The notes under the pieces are model-generated. The model saw nothing but the letters and a program-made list of their open reading frames with translations, did not search any database and was not told the origin of the DNA. This document shows positions 12,320 to 22,771 of a stretch of 64,000 nt of DNA, in pieces; position 1 is the first letter of the stretch, and the number at the start of each line of letters is the position of its first letter. A program made the translations under genes and the position numbers. The DNA is from Adenophora triphylla var. japonica (Eukaryota > Streptophyta > Magnoliopsida > Asterales > Campanulaceae). Location of the stretch: contig JAFEMH010001473.1 in NCBI GenBank assembly GCA_022495995.1, forward strand, positions 310,001 to 374,000. The letters run 5' to 3'.

Positions 12320-12605
12320 CCGTCCGAATCGTTTGATTCATTGATTGTCATTTTTACCATCCGAATCATTTGATTCGTTGATTGTCATTTCTACCGTCCG
12401 AATCGTTTGATTCATTGATATTGTCATTTAAATAACGCTTTTTACCGTCTGAATTGTTTGATTCGTCGATCGCATCTTTTATCGTCTGAATCGTTCAATT
12501 CGTTGATATCGTCATTTCAATATCCTTATTTACCATCCAAACCGTTTGGTTTGTTGATCGCATTTACTTTAACATCCGAGTCAAGAAATTGACTTGTCGA
12601 TCGTC
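12320..12605 (+). repeat. Ladder of covarying hairpins in the Y LTR
   Basis: About seven units of 37-60 bp, each containing a short hairpin followed by a GATxGTCATTT-like tail. Examples are GAATC-GTTT-GATTC (twice), GAATT-GTTT-GATTC, GAATC-GTTC-AATTC and AAACC-GTTT-GGTTT, then a longer AGTCAA/TTGACT stem. This is the same array as in the A LTR, in opposite orientation. Confidence 0.7.
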
Positions 12606-13024
12606 ATTTCATTACTGTCGATTACTTTAAATGTCTTTTCTTTACTGTCATTTTATAAAAAAAAGGTTAATGTTATAATGCCCGATTCATATCAAAATAC
12701 CCCTCATTTCAAATCCCGCCATTCAAACTCATTTCCAAGTAATACACAATCACACACACATGCACAATTTTCGAGAAAGGTAGAAAGACTCGTCAATACG
12801 AGGCGTTTTGGGTGAGCATCATTAATCTCTTCCCGAGGCGTAACGTGACCTCCAAACCTAACAATCTCTGTAAAAAAAAGCCTTTTCAAAGTTTTGGCTC
12901 ATAATAAAAATGTCGTGGCCACTCTCCTTTTTTCCGTGAAATTCATCTGTGTCCTGCTTCTCGCGATTTCAAAACAAATCCGCGGATGCGCTCCAGGGCC
13001 ACTTTCGGATTCGGGTAATTTCAG

Positions 13025-13043
13025 TTGGCGACCCCGCTTGGGA
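13025..13043 (+). other. Primer binding site of element Y
   Basis: TTGGCGACCCCGCTTGGGA one base after the LTR end; two to three changes from the consensus TTGGCGACTCCGCTGGGGA. Confidence 0.65.
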
Positions 13044-14355
13044 ATATTAACATGTTTTTCAAAACTGCTCTCGTTTTTAAAAACATTTTTGTGGGTCAAA
13101 CTTTCGTTTACCCTTTCTCGTTTTTGTGCGTGTGTGTTTTCTTACCATGGAGTGTTACTCATTTTTTCTTTCAAAAAAGAAATTTTAAACAGCTTCGGTT
13201 TTCAAAACATTGGACTGTTTTTTTAAAAAAGTGTTGTTTTTCACTCTTTTTAAATCATAACATGTTCGTGCATATTTGTTCATAAACTGGTTTTCATGCA
13301 ATATTTTGAACTGCTCATAATTTCTTTAAAACACATTTTTGAAAATCTCTGTTTTACTGAGAAAAAGAATTTAGTGACCGCACACTACTCGCACTGTTAG
13401 CATGTACACTTGCACACTACAACCCTTAACCTGGGGTGACCGTTCAGCTGCAACTTGAAGTCCTTCCTACACCTCTCTCGTGCGCATGGGGTCATCCCAA
13501 ACAGCCCATTCTCGCCCGTGTAACCATGCACTCTTTGTGTCACACTTCGTCCAAAACCTTGGTTGGTTTTTTGGCTTAGTTCGTGTCATAAAGCCTAAGT
13601 GTATATTCTTACACCAATCTTCCTCACAAGTCAAAACTTAAAAGTCGAGATCAAAGGTCGTTTCTTGACCCAGAGTCTTATCTTTTGGCTTTGACTTTGA
13701 CGCTGAACCGTGTTAAAATTATACCCGAAGGTTCAATGTGATGCAGTGTCATCAAACCTTTAACGTATGAACTATATCGGTCACAACTTGGCCAATACCA
13801 AGAGCTAAGGCCCCTCGCGAAAGCGATTCAAAGAGAGGTCATGCCGAAATTTTGGCACGATTTCCGCCTTAACTCGAGGATGTTGACTTTGACCGTGACA
13901 TGCATGGCATATGCGTCGAAAGTTTGCATGACCAGCTAGCCCTTAAGTTCACTTTTCCTTTTGTCGGTGGAATCCGCTTGCCCTATAGGACCCTCTCGGG
14001 ATTGTCCATCCCGGGAAGGAAATTTAAAGGTGAAAAACGAGGGGTCTGTAGACGTAGTATCGGGATCCATTGATTTAGGACCTATAGTAGTTGCGAAAAA
14101 TAAGAGCAATCTTTTCCAACCAGTTAGGATTATGAGAAAACGTGTTTTAAGTAAACTTAAGCAGTAACTGCACGTTGCACGAGCCTAAAAGCCTTAAGCC
14201 AAATACCCTTTCCGAAATCTAAGCCCTACCTCTCGTTCCCCGCAGCGAACAAAGAGTGGTTCAGAATCCTGGGTCGCCGTCTCTTCAGCATTACCGTTAT
14301 GGAATCGTTAGATAGTTCCTCAGTTTCCTCAGTTCCTATGGTCAGATCTTCCGGA
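13044..14355 (+). other. Leader of element Y
   Basis: Non-coding 1.3 kb homologous to the leaders of A and X. A GGGTCAAACTTTCG block lies just after the PBS. The conserved hairpin at 13984-14051 has inner stem CTCGGGAT/ATCCCGGG around TGTCC. It is followed by the conserved AGTTGCGAAAAATAAGAGCA block shortly before gag. No gene. Confidence 0.65.
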
Positions 14356-17223
14356 ATGTCGGATTCGCCAAGAAACCGTGATAGGAATGGAACCCCGCCA
14401 CCAACGAACGACATGACGTTGGAAGATGCAATCTTGGCCTACGAGGTCCACAAGAAACAGAAAGAAGATTAGCAGAACTTCGTGATACAGCTCCTGAATG
14501 AGCAAGGTATAACAACTATTCCCTGGTAAGATGGTACCTTCGATTTAATCGAGGATGACGATCCTCCCCGATCAGCTCCCCAAACCTTCAACCAAGTTCC
14601 TCCGCCTTCGAACTACGGAAATCCTTCGATCCAAGGAAATAGCCGACAAAGGCTTCATGTTGCCACTTCCCAAGGCACCCCTGTCAACATGGCTAATCCG
14701 GTTCAACTCGTTACCCATATACGAGCCTCGGAATTATGGGATAAAATCCCAATTTAACCCAGAAAAGGCCTCCACATGTCCAAATATCTCAAGTCTGCCA
14801 CCTTCAATTACTGCCTCTTTGATCGCAGCACCAGGCACCGAGCCTCAAAGCCTGCCATTGGATCCAACCCTGGCCTGGATTGTCGAGCAAATGAAGGAAA
14901 TGAAAGCCAGTATGGGAAAGTCTAAGAAATAAATGCTCAAGTCTGCCGATCAGGGAAAGGTCACACCCCTCCCCACCAAGTTCAGAATGCCTGAGATGGA
15001 TAGGTTTGACGGAACGGAATGCCCTCAGACCCACATCGACACTTACGTCCTCAGCATGAGGGAAAAAGGAGCCACTCTCCAATAAATGGCCGACCATTTT
15101 CATCATACGCTTAAGAGTGCAGCACTAAGATGGTTCCTAAGAGTTAAACACGAAGACCACCACACTTGGGACCAGATCAACGACATCTTCCTTGAGCGAT
15201 ACCGCTCCAATCTGGAGTGGGAAATAAGTCATGAAGACCTAATCACCACCGAGCAAAAGACAGATGAAAGTGTTGGGGAATTCTACAAAAGATGGAGTTG
15301 GAAGCTTTCTGAAGTTATGGAACCTCTTTCCAAGGATGAACATATGAGAATCTTCAAGTCCTATTTAAGGCCATCCGTAAGAACGTTAATCAGCTACCAC
15401 TTCTACCCTGATCTTCGTGCCATGGTCAACACAGGGTCCAAATGAGAGAAGGGTCTCAAATCACAACTAGAAGTTGTAAACCCAGACCCATCTTATCAAT
15501 ACTGGGCCGACGCATCCAACCCAACAAATGCTCCTGCGATCAACTCCCCTCCCCCGAAAAAAGAAGATGAGGATGAGGTAACACAGATATATGATCTTGC
15601 TTATTATGTAAAAACAATAACATTCGCTGATGTAAATCGTCAGTGCATGGGGTTCAACACAATGAGGCATCACCCATCACTAGTTCAACAGAAAGCAATG
15701 GGCAAAATGCTACTCTCCATCTTGAAGACTTTCAGACTAAGGAAGAGCTGATCAAAGCTTGGGAGGCCGCCAGACTTCAACACCACCAGCATGCTCCTCC
15801 TTCACCGTCTTTAGAAAATTCAATGGATCATGTTCTTCCTCACCACTTGCTTCATCTAGCGGACACCCAAACCTCAACAATTCTTCAGGCTCAGTTGGGT
15901 CAGCATCCTTTCTGTCCCACCCAATATGCTCAGAGTTCATCGAGTTTCGCCCCCATGACTTTTTCGGCCCATTACTTCGAACATCCTTCATCAGCTCCAG
16001 CTGCTTCATGGCCTCAAATCCCTCGATTTCAACAGTACCCACCAATTTATGCTCCGTTCCCTCAAAACCAGTTTGTCCAACCTCCACTCGAATACGACAG
16101 CGGATTATTAAAGGAACACCTAACTGTCTCAAGTTTCTCACCCTCGTTTATCCCTATTGGATCTGATCAATTTACCATTCGATCCCATCAACCCCCTATT
16201 ATGGTTCCCTCTGTTAGTGGACCTTTGGTTACGGGTTCCAGTAGTTCAAAAGTTTCTATTGACTCGCATGTGGTTATGCTGGCAGAACAGAAGACAAACG
16301 AAACTATGGGAGAACTTTACAAGGAACAGAGTCGAAAGCTTTCCGAAATCATGAAGTCACTGCCTGAGGATGAAAAAATGAGAATCTTCAAGTCATGTTT
16401 GAAGCCATCAGTAAGAGCATAAACCAGCCATCACTTTTATCCTGATATCCGTGCCATGGTCAACGCGGGTTCCCAATTCGAGAAAGACTTGAATGAAAAG
16501 CCGGCCACGAGTCCAGCCCCTTCTTATCACTATAGGGCAGCCCCGCCCAATCCAATATCTACCAAAAACCAAGGGAGGGAGGTTACTGGAGCAGTCCATT
16601 ATATCCAGAATAGGGCACTACAAAGAAACGGTGGTCCCCCGAGACAACGACATCACTATGATAATTTTGGGATGCCCTTGAGCGAGGTATTCGATCGTAT
16701 AGTCAAGAAAGGTCTCCTCGAACCTATGGAAAATTACCGGGCCAAATTCCCCAATGCCAACTACCAAGCATTGTGCTTTCACAAATACCACGGTCATGCA
16801 ACCGACAACTGCACAGTTTTGAGGAAAGCAATTCAAGGATTGACTGAAGAAGGAAAGTTGGAGCGCCCCCGCGGCCCCAATACAGACAGAAATCTGTTCC
16901 CGAGGAACAATAACGTGAACATGGGGGCATTTGGTAAAAATCACGTGCATGGAGAATTACGCACGAACAATGGGAACATAGGCCAAGAAAATAATGACTC
17001 TTCCAGGAAGCAATCTTTCCTTCCTTTTGACAAGCTAGACATGTCTCTAAGAAAAATGTTAGAGGGAATGATCAAAGAAGGTTTGCTCAAACCTGTGGAG
17101 AATTACAAGCCAAGAAATCCCCCAGCCAACATTGACGTGAACAAGTATTTCGCCTTCCACCAGCATCATGGGCACATGACTGATATAGTTGCTTCGGTCT
17201 GCGATATGAAATTCAGAAGTTAA
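14356..17223 (+). pseudogene. gag of element Y with internal duplication
   Basis: Gag region with conserved start MSDSPRNRDRNGTPP at 14356 and several stops. The core is recognisable twice. First at 15086-15445 (HHTLKSAALRWFLRVKH, then GEFYKRWSWKLSEVMEPLSKDE, ending at a TGA). Then, after a Pro/Gln/Ser-rich insert at 15643-16250, a second partial core at 16285-16500 (GELYKEQSRKLSEIMKSLPEDE ... FYPDIRAMVNAGSQFEKDL). The zinc-knuckle block is also doubled: CFHKYHGHATDNC (about 16776-16815) and a degenerate copy FAFHQHHGHMTDI (about 17150-17190) that has lost its cysteines. The insert begins with EELIKAWEAARLQ, similar to the Gag N-terminus (EEAIRACEVHKRQ), so it may derive from the gag of a sister element. 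No pol follows. Confidence 0.8.
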
Positions 17224-19967
17224 TAGAAGACGAAAAGCTTAAGCGTCCTGGCAGTTCAGCAACAAAGAGTAGCTAGATTAGGGGCTACCTATCCTCAAGA
17301 TTTGTCAACTGTCTTTTAGTCAACCTTCGTAGGTTCTAGTACTTTCCTCGTTCAATCAAGTCATCCTCGAACATTGTAGTTAATCTTAATTTTCTATAAA
17401 AAAGTCTTTTTCTTTTCTTTCTAGGCTTGAGACATTATTTGAACACCTACATTACATCTAATGAAATGGTTGTATTCTATATGATCACTTGCATTGCTCA
17501 ATAAATAATCTCTGGAAATAATTAATTTTCTGATTGATCGGTGTGAGAAAGTCAACTAATGTTCTCCCTATACACCTTCTTTACCTCACTAAGGCCTTCA
17601 TCTAGCCATACACTTTCCAAATCATGTCCCCACCATCACCTTGACCAAGTCAACGTTGGCGGCAACATCATGGAACAACAATAGGTCACTCAACATTAAA
17701 TAATTGACCTCATGTCGACAACAATCTAGGGACTTGCCTTAGACCTCATATACATCAAGCAAGTTCAAGCAGGGGCTTCAAAAAAAAAATGAAGCCAAGG
17801 ACCCAGCACCGCCAACCAGAAGCTTAACAGACGGGAGAATTTAAAGCTCGAAGAATGGAAGTGGTCAAAACCAAGGGAGCAGTTTAAGCAAAGGCAAAAG
17901 TATATCACAAGTCCTTAATCTATATTCAAATTCTTTCTCTTCTTGTAAAAGCAACGATCAAGAAGCAATTGAATCATTGAAGTAGCCGTCAAAATGACTT
18001 GTCAAGGAATCATCTCAAGGCCCGTGCCTCATCATCCAACCTTTCGATTTGAGCCTTTTCACCAAAGGGACCATAAATATTCATACCATTTCCCAAAGCC
18101 AAACACAGTTCAAGCCAGAACTACGGCGACCTGAGCTCCTTACACTGAGGGGAACGTAGGCAACCAGAAATGGTCCGATCATAAACACATACAAATCTCA
18201 TAAACCCGGTCTCATCAATGACCTCCCCTATAAGTAGACCTTTTTTTCACAACCTAGCCAACTTTGATCCTCGACATCGGTTGACTTTCTTCTCATGATT
18301 AATCAAGACGTTTGTTCATATCAAGATTAGTGGTTGAGTAACCCAAACATTAACAAAGCATTTTAAGCAATCTTGTGATCATTGTGAATAAAACAAATTT
18401 TCGGATGTCTCGACAAGTCTTCTCTTTCTACAAAAATAGGAAAAATAGAGCTAAACACTAATTTTCTGTCAGCAAGGGCTTCCATATACTCTTTCAAACC
18501 TCTCTATGCTCATACTCTCTCAAAAGAGTCAAACCCAAAGCGAGTTTTTGGTGCCTACATTAAACTAGGCATTCACATAAAATTGGGATTCGTTCCCACT
18601 TTTCTAAAAGTATGCCCCTGCATGTATATTCCTAAAAATCTTTTCTTTTAAATTTTCTTCTGGTTGACTGATTGACTAAAGAAATTAAGGTTGGTGCCTT
18701 AGCAATTCAGCGAGAATTAGGTATGTACCAGATCCTCCAAAATGGGGCTTTATTCATGCGGATTGAGTCTCTCTTCTTATTAGGGGTCCACTACAAGTTC
18801 CCTACTTTACCGCAAAATGCTTCTACATAAATTGGGGCTGCATCAGATTCATTTCAGGACCTCCACAGAAGACCAGCGCTTCCTCCAAAACGGGGCTTCA
18901 CCAAGTCATTTCTTAGGACTAGGGCTTTGCCACGCGAAGAGAGTTTTTTTTTTTAAATCTTGAGGGTCTACTCTGAGTTCTGATTTCTGGGGCTTGTCAA
19001 AAGTATTTTTCGACGTTAATGTTTTAATTAGAATTGGGGTTCAATTACAACTCTCCATCTAAAGTTGGAATTCAAATCCATGAGATGCCTTTTATCCTTC
19101 AGAATGGGGGCTTAACAGACAACCTTGGATGCGCAAGCAAATTACAGACCGTGGTCTCTCCAAATCATTTCTTCAGAATGGGGGGGCTTAACAGACAACC
19201 TTGGATGCACGAGCAAATTACAGACCGTGGTCTCTCCAAATCATTTCTTCAGATGGGGGCTTTATGAAGTCACAATCATTCCAAACGAAGGGGTTCTCCC
19301 ACCTCGGTGGATTATTTTGATTCTAGGGTTTATCAGATGCAATTTCGAAGGTCAAAATTTGAAAGCAAGACCTTGACCGATATCCGAAGTTTAAGTCCAA
19401 GTTTAAACTCATGACACCCCTTGGCAGCCGTAGCAACAAAAGCAGTTTTTCCACATCGAGCGATATCGTCCGACCTGATCAAACAGCCACCAAAATACAT
19501 TTGAATACATTCCCAGCACGTTTCCGTACACGCAATCCCTCTCACAATGCATCCCCACAAAAAGCCAACCCAGGGCTCATGTAGCATGCTCAAAGCACAA
19601 ATAATAATATTTTTAAATGGATTATAAACCAAAATAGGAAATATTTCACCAAAATCTAGGCCCGTGCCTGCCCAAAAGCAAATGAAAAACATTGCTCTAA
19701 GAGGTTTCATACTTGAAATGGAACGATTTGTTTGTCTTTCTCTTGTCGCGCTAACATATGCGAGGCCACCTTCAAAATCTGTCCAAATCGCATCTTTTCA
19801 TACATACATGCATCATCATGAGTATTATACGCATACTTGTTTGTCCCTCCACTAACAAATGCAGCGATTCAAGACTAATCTTTCTGCTGCTACCCGAAGC
19901 CATTCCTTAGTGTAGGCGATCTCCGACAAAAGGCAAACTCAAGAAAGAATTCGATGAAAGGCGCCAC
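17224..19967 (+). other. 3' non-coding region of element Y
   Basis: No credible gene. At 18119-18160 is the hairpin that follows integrase in X, E and F (arms CTACG/CGTAG), here only about 0.9 kb after gag, marking the pol deletion. From about 18700 a loose repeat built around GGGGCTT recurs, and 19108-19262 contains a direct tandem duplication of about 80 bp. No plant-mobile-domain or DUF7745-like gene is visible. Confidence 0.55.
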
Positions 19968-21429
19968 TGTAAGTACTTCCGAACACACGGGAAACACCGC
20001 AGACTCACAAACGCAGTCTCGAAGACCCGTGACATTCAAAAACACTCTAAAACCCCCAACCAAACCAAGGGAGGGACCTTTCTGGGCCAAAAAGGGACAA
20101 AAGGACCTTCTGGGATTTTTTCAGAAATTGGAAGAGCATAGGTGGTCCGTACGGACCTCTTTGCTTCAATGATTACTGAATCCCCTTAAAGTCCAAGTTA
20201 TTCCCTCAAATCCCGGAATGCATCATTACTGAAATGCATGGTTGGTCCGTACGGACCTTATTGCATGACATATTGGTCCGTACGGACCTTCTTGTCACCA
20301 GACACCATAATTGCTGAATCTTCTTAAAGTCCACTTATTCCCTCAAATCGAGAAAAACCAAAATCTCAGATTACCTAGAAGGTCCGTACGGACCTTCTTG
20401 CACAAAATCTGGCACTATAAATAGAGGGATCCCCCTCCATCATTTCACACACCTCCCTCTTCTCTCCTCTCCCCCCAGCCTTCTGGTATCCCTCTAAGTC
20501 CTCTTGAGGCACTCCCGGCCCCTTTCGGATCCTTCCGAGGCCTTCCGAGCCCCCTTGCGGTGCTCCGAAGCCTCTCCGAGCGCTCCCGCGATGCTCCCGC
20601 GCTGCCCCGAGGCACTCTTGAGGTACTCTGAGGCCCCTCGTGGTACTCCGAGGCCTTTCCTGGTCTTTCCCAAGGCGTCCCGGCTCTTTTCGAGTCAAAC
20701 CAACAACTCGAACCCATGCCGAACCTCTGCCCGAACGATCCCTGCGATCCCAACGAACGCCGAACCTCTGCCCGAACGATCCCTGCGATCCCAACGCACG
20801 CCGAACCTCTGTCCGAGTGATCCCTGCGATTCCTACGCACGCCGAAACTCTGTCCGCAGACAACCGGCTCATCCCGAAGCAATCCCGGTCCGTCCCGGAA
20901 CAATATTCCATCCTCAAACACTATTCCCCCGCGGAAGACAGACACGAACCAACATTGGTAAGGCTTCCTTCCTACACTATTTCAATACATTTCAATAAAG
21001 CAGTGTACAATGTAGACATCTGACACAGCATGCATTTTTAAAAGCACATACACACACACAACAGATAAAGAATATTAGGGGTACCGAAAGACTCGTTTTT
21101 ACGAGGCGACTCGGGTGAGCTCAAAGATTCTAATATTCTCTTCCCGAGGAGTCATCTGACCTCCGAACTCAAAAATCTCATCACACAACAAAAAACAGTT
21201 TATTTTTAAACTGATGCCCTTTTTCAATGTTTTGGGCTTAATAAAAATGGCATGGCGACTCTACAAGCAAAAAACACAGCGAGACATTCTCCAACACCGC
21301 AAAAGCGGAACGAGCCAGATGCCGGGGCGCGAACGCGCTGCCTATCGGATCCGGGCGACTTCCCGAACTGCGAGCGAAATGCGAGATGCCGGGGGACCCC
21401 GCGCGCGAGCCGGATCTCGAGTAATTTCA
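19968..21429 (+). repeat. 5' LTR of element X
   Basis: Starts TGTAAGTACTTCC, ends ATTTCA; 1.46 kb. U3 has four perfect GGTCCGTACGGACC palindromes and a TATA box. Downstream, at 20718-20860, is a 41-bp tandem repeat of about three and a half units (GCCGAACCTCTGC...). The long open frames on both strands in this GC-rich part are repeat artefacts. Confidence 0.85.
20144..20424 (+). promoter_or_regulatory. LTR promoter of X with four identical palindromes
   Basis: GGTCCGTACGGACC occurs at 20144-20157, 20244-20257, 20275-20288 and 20381-20394. All four are followed by a T-rich tail of the type TTNTTGCA. The last ends 20 bp upstream of CTATAAATAG (20415-20424). Confidence 0.75.
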
Positions 21430-21430
21430 G

Positions 21431-21449
21431 TTGGCGACTCTGCTGGGGA
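21431..21449 (+). other. Primer binding site of element X
   Basis: TTGGCGACTCTGCTGGGGA one base after the LTR end; one change from the consensus. Confidence 0.7.
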
Positions 21450-22771
21450 GATTTTGTTTTAAAAACTTTTAAACAAAACAAAATTTTTTTAAAACAATGA
21501 TGAGGGTCAAACTTTCATTCTACCCCTTCTCTTTAACTATTGTGTGTGTGTGCATGTGCTTTACGTTTTTATTTTACAAAAAAAAAAATACAAAAAAATG
21601 CATCAATATACATCTGTGTACATACATTTAAAATTCTTCAAAAACTTTTGTTCTACTCAGAAAAAGAATTTTAGAGACCGCACACTACTCGCATTGCTGC
21701 CTCGGTACACCGCACGTTACTCGCACTGCTGCCTCGGTTACACCGCACGCTACGCGCACTGCTGCCTCGGATACACTGCACACTGCAAACCTTAACCCGG
21801 GGTGGTCTTAGTTGCAGTTTGTTTGGCCTTCCTACGCCTCTCGGACGTGCATGAGATCATCCTAAACATCCCGTCCTAGCCATACGTCAACCCTGCACGT
21901 TTGAGTCTTGAGTCACACTCTGTCCAGACCCGGTTGGTTTTTACCCAGTCCGTGTCATACAAGCCTGGTTACATATCCCATGCCGGCCATTTTCTGAGTC
22001 GAAGCTCGGAACTCAAGATCCCTTGCGTAAGCAAAGCGATGAAAGGTCATGCTAAAATCTTGACCTGATCTTGATTTTCCGAAGCTACACCCAGACGATG
22101 TTCTGTCCCGGATATACATCCATGCCCACATGACACCATGTCATCAAGCCTTTAATACGTCAGCCATGACGATATGACCCATGCCAATGCCTAACGTCAC
22201 AGATCCCTTGCGCAAGCAAGGTAAAGAGAGGTCATGCCGAACTCTTGACCTGATCTTGACTCAATGGCTGGCTCGGTTCACTATTCACATGGCTAACGCA
22301 TTAAAATGAACATGACAGGCTCGATCCATAGGTTCGGTTTTTTATTTTAGGCCGGTGGAAACCGCTTGCCCTATAGGACCCTCGTCCGGGGCTGTCCACC
22401 CTGGGATGTCGAAATACGGGTGCAAAACGAGGGGCTTATAGCCGCACATATGGTCTCCTCAGACCCAGGAACTAGCATAGTTGCGAAAAAGAAGAGCAAT
22501 CTTTTCCAACCTACCTAGGACTCTGAGAAAACACGTTTTAAGTAAATTAAAACAACGAAAAACAAAAAAAATAAAAGAAGCGAAAACCGCATGTCACGTG
22601 AGCTTTTCCCCTTTTACCCCGAACGGACTTCCCGTGTCTAAACCTTTCCCATCACCCCCTCCAGCGAACCGAGAGTGGTTGAGAATACCCGGGAGCCGCC
22701 TTTTCAGTATCGAGGTCACAAGGTCCAACAGCCCTTCCAGTTCAACGGTCCGCACTGTCCGCTACTCCCCC
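21450..22771 (+). other. Leader of element X
   Basis: Non-coding 1.3 kb. At 21686-21785 are three copies of a roughly 35-bp GC-rich repeat (CGCACTGCTGCCTCGG). The conserved structured hairpin is at 22372-22440, with outer arms TATAGGACCCTCG and CGAGGGGCTTATA. The conserved GTTGCGAAAAAGAAGAGCA block follows. No gene. Confidence 0.65.

Larger units (their letters stand above)
11432..13023 (+). repeat. 5' LTR of element Y
   Basis: Starts TGTAAGTACCCAAATTTGG and ends ATTTCA, 1.59 kb. Same family as the LTR of A. U3 contains GGTCGGCTGACC (11791-11802) and TATA box CTATAAATAG (11824-11833). The hairpin repeats at 12320-12605 lie downstream. Confidence 0.85.
11432..19967 (+). mobile_element. Element Y: gag-only non-autonomous Tat/Ogre-like element
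   Basis: 5' LTR, PBS, leader and a long gag region. At about 17250 the sequence passes from gag into the kind of region that follows integrase in the sister elements (hairpin at 18119-18160), so protease, RT, RNase H and integrase are absent. It interrupts Z. Candidate left target-site duplication is GCTAT (11427-11431). Its 3' LTR is not seen before X starts at 19968, so X seems to have inserted into Y's 3' region and the rest of Y should lie beyond X. Confidence 0.75.

Noticed and set aside
19333..19710. 125-codon minus-strand frame in the 3' region of Y
   Set aside because: No family resemblance, and not related to the antisense genes of X, E or F.
20375..20945. Long overlapping frames on both strands in the X LTR
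   Set aside because: Product of the 41-bp GC-rich tandem repeat lacking stop codons; arginine-rich repetitive translation without a domain.
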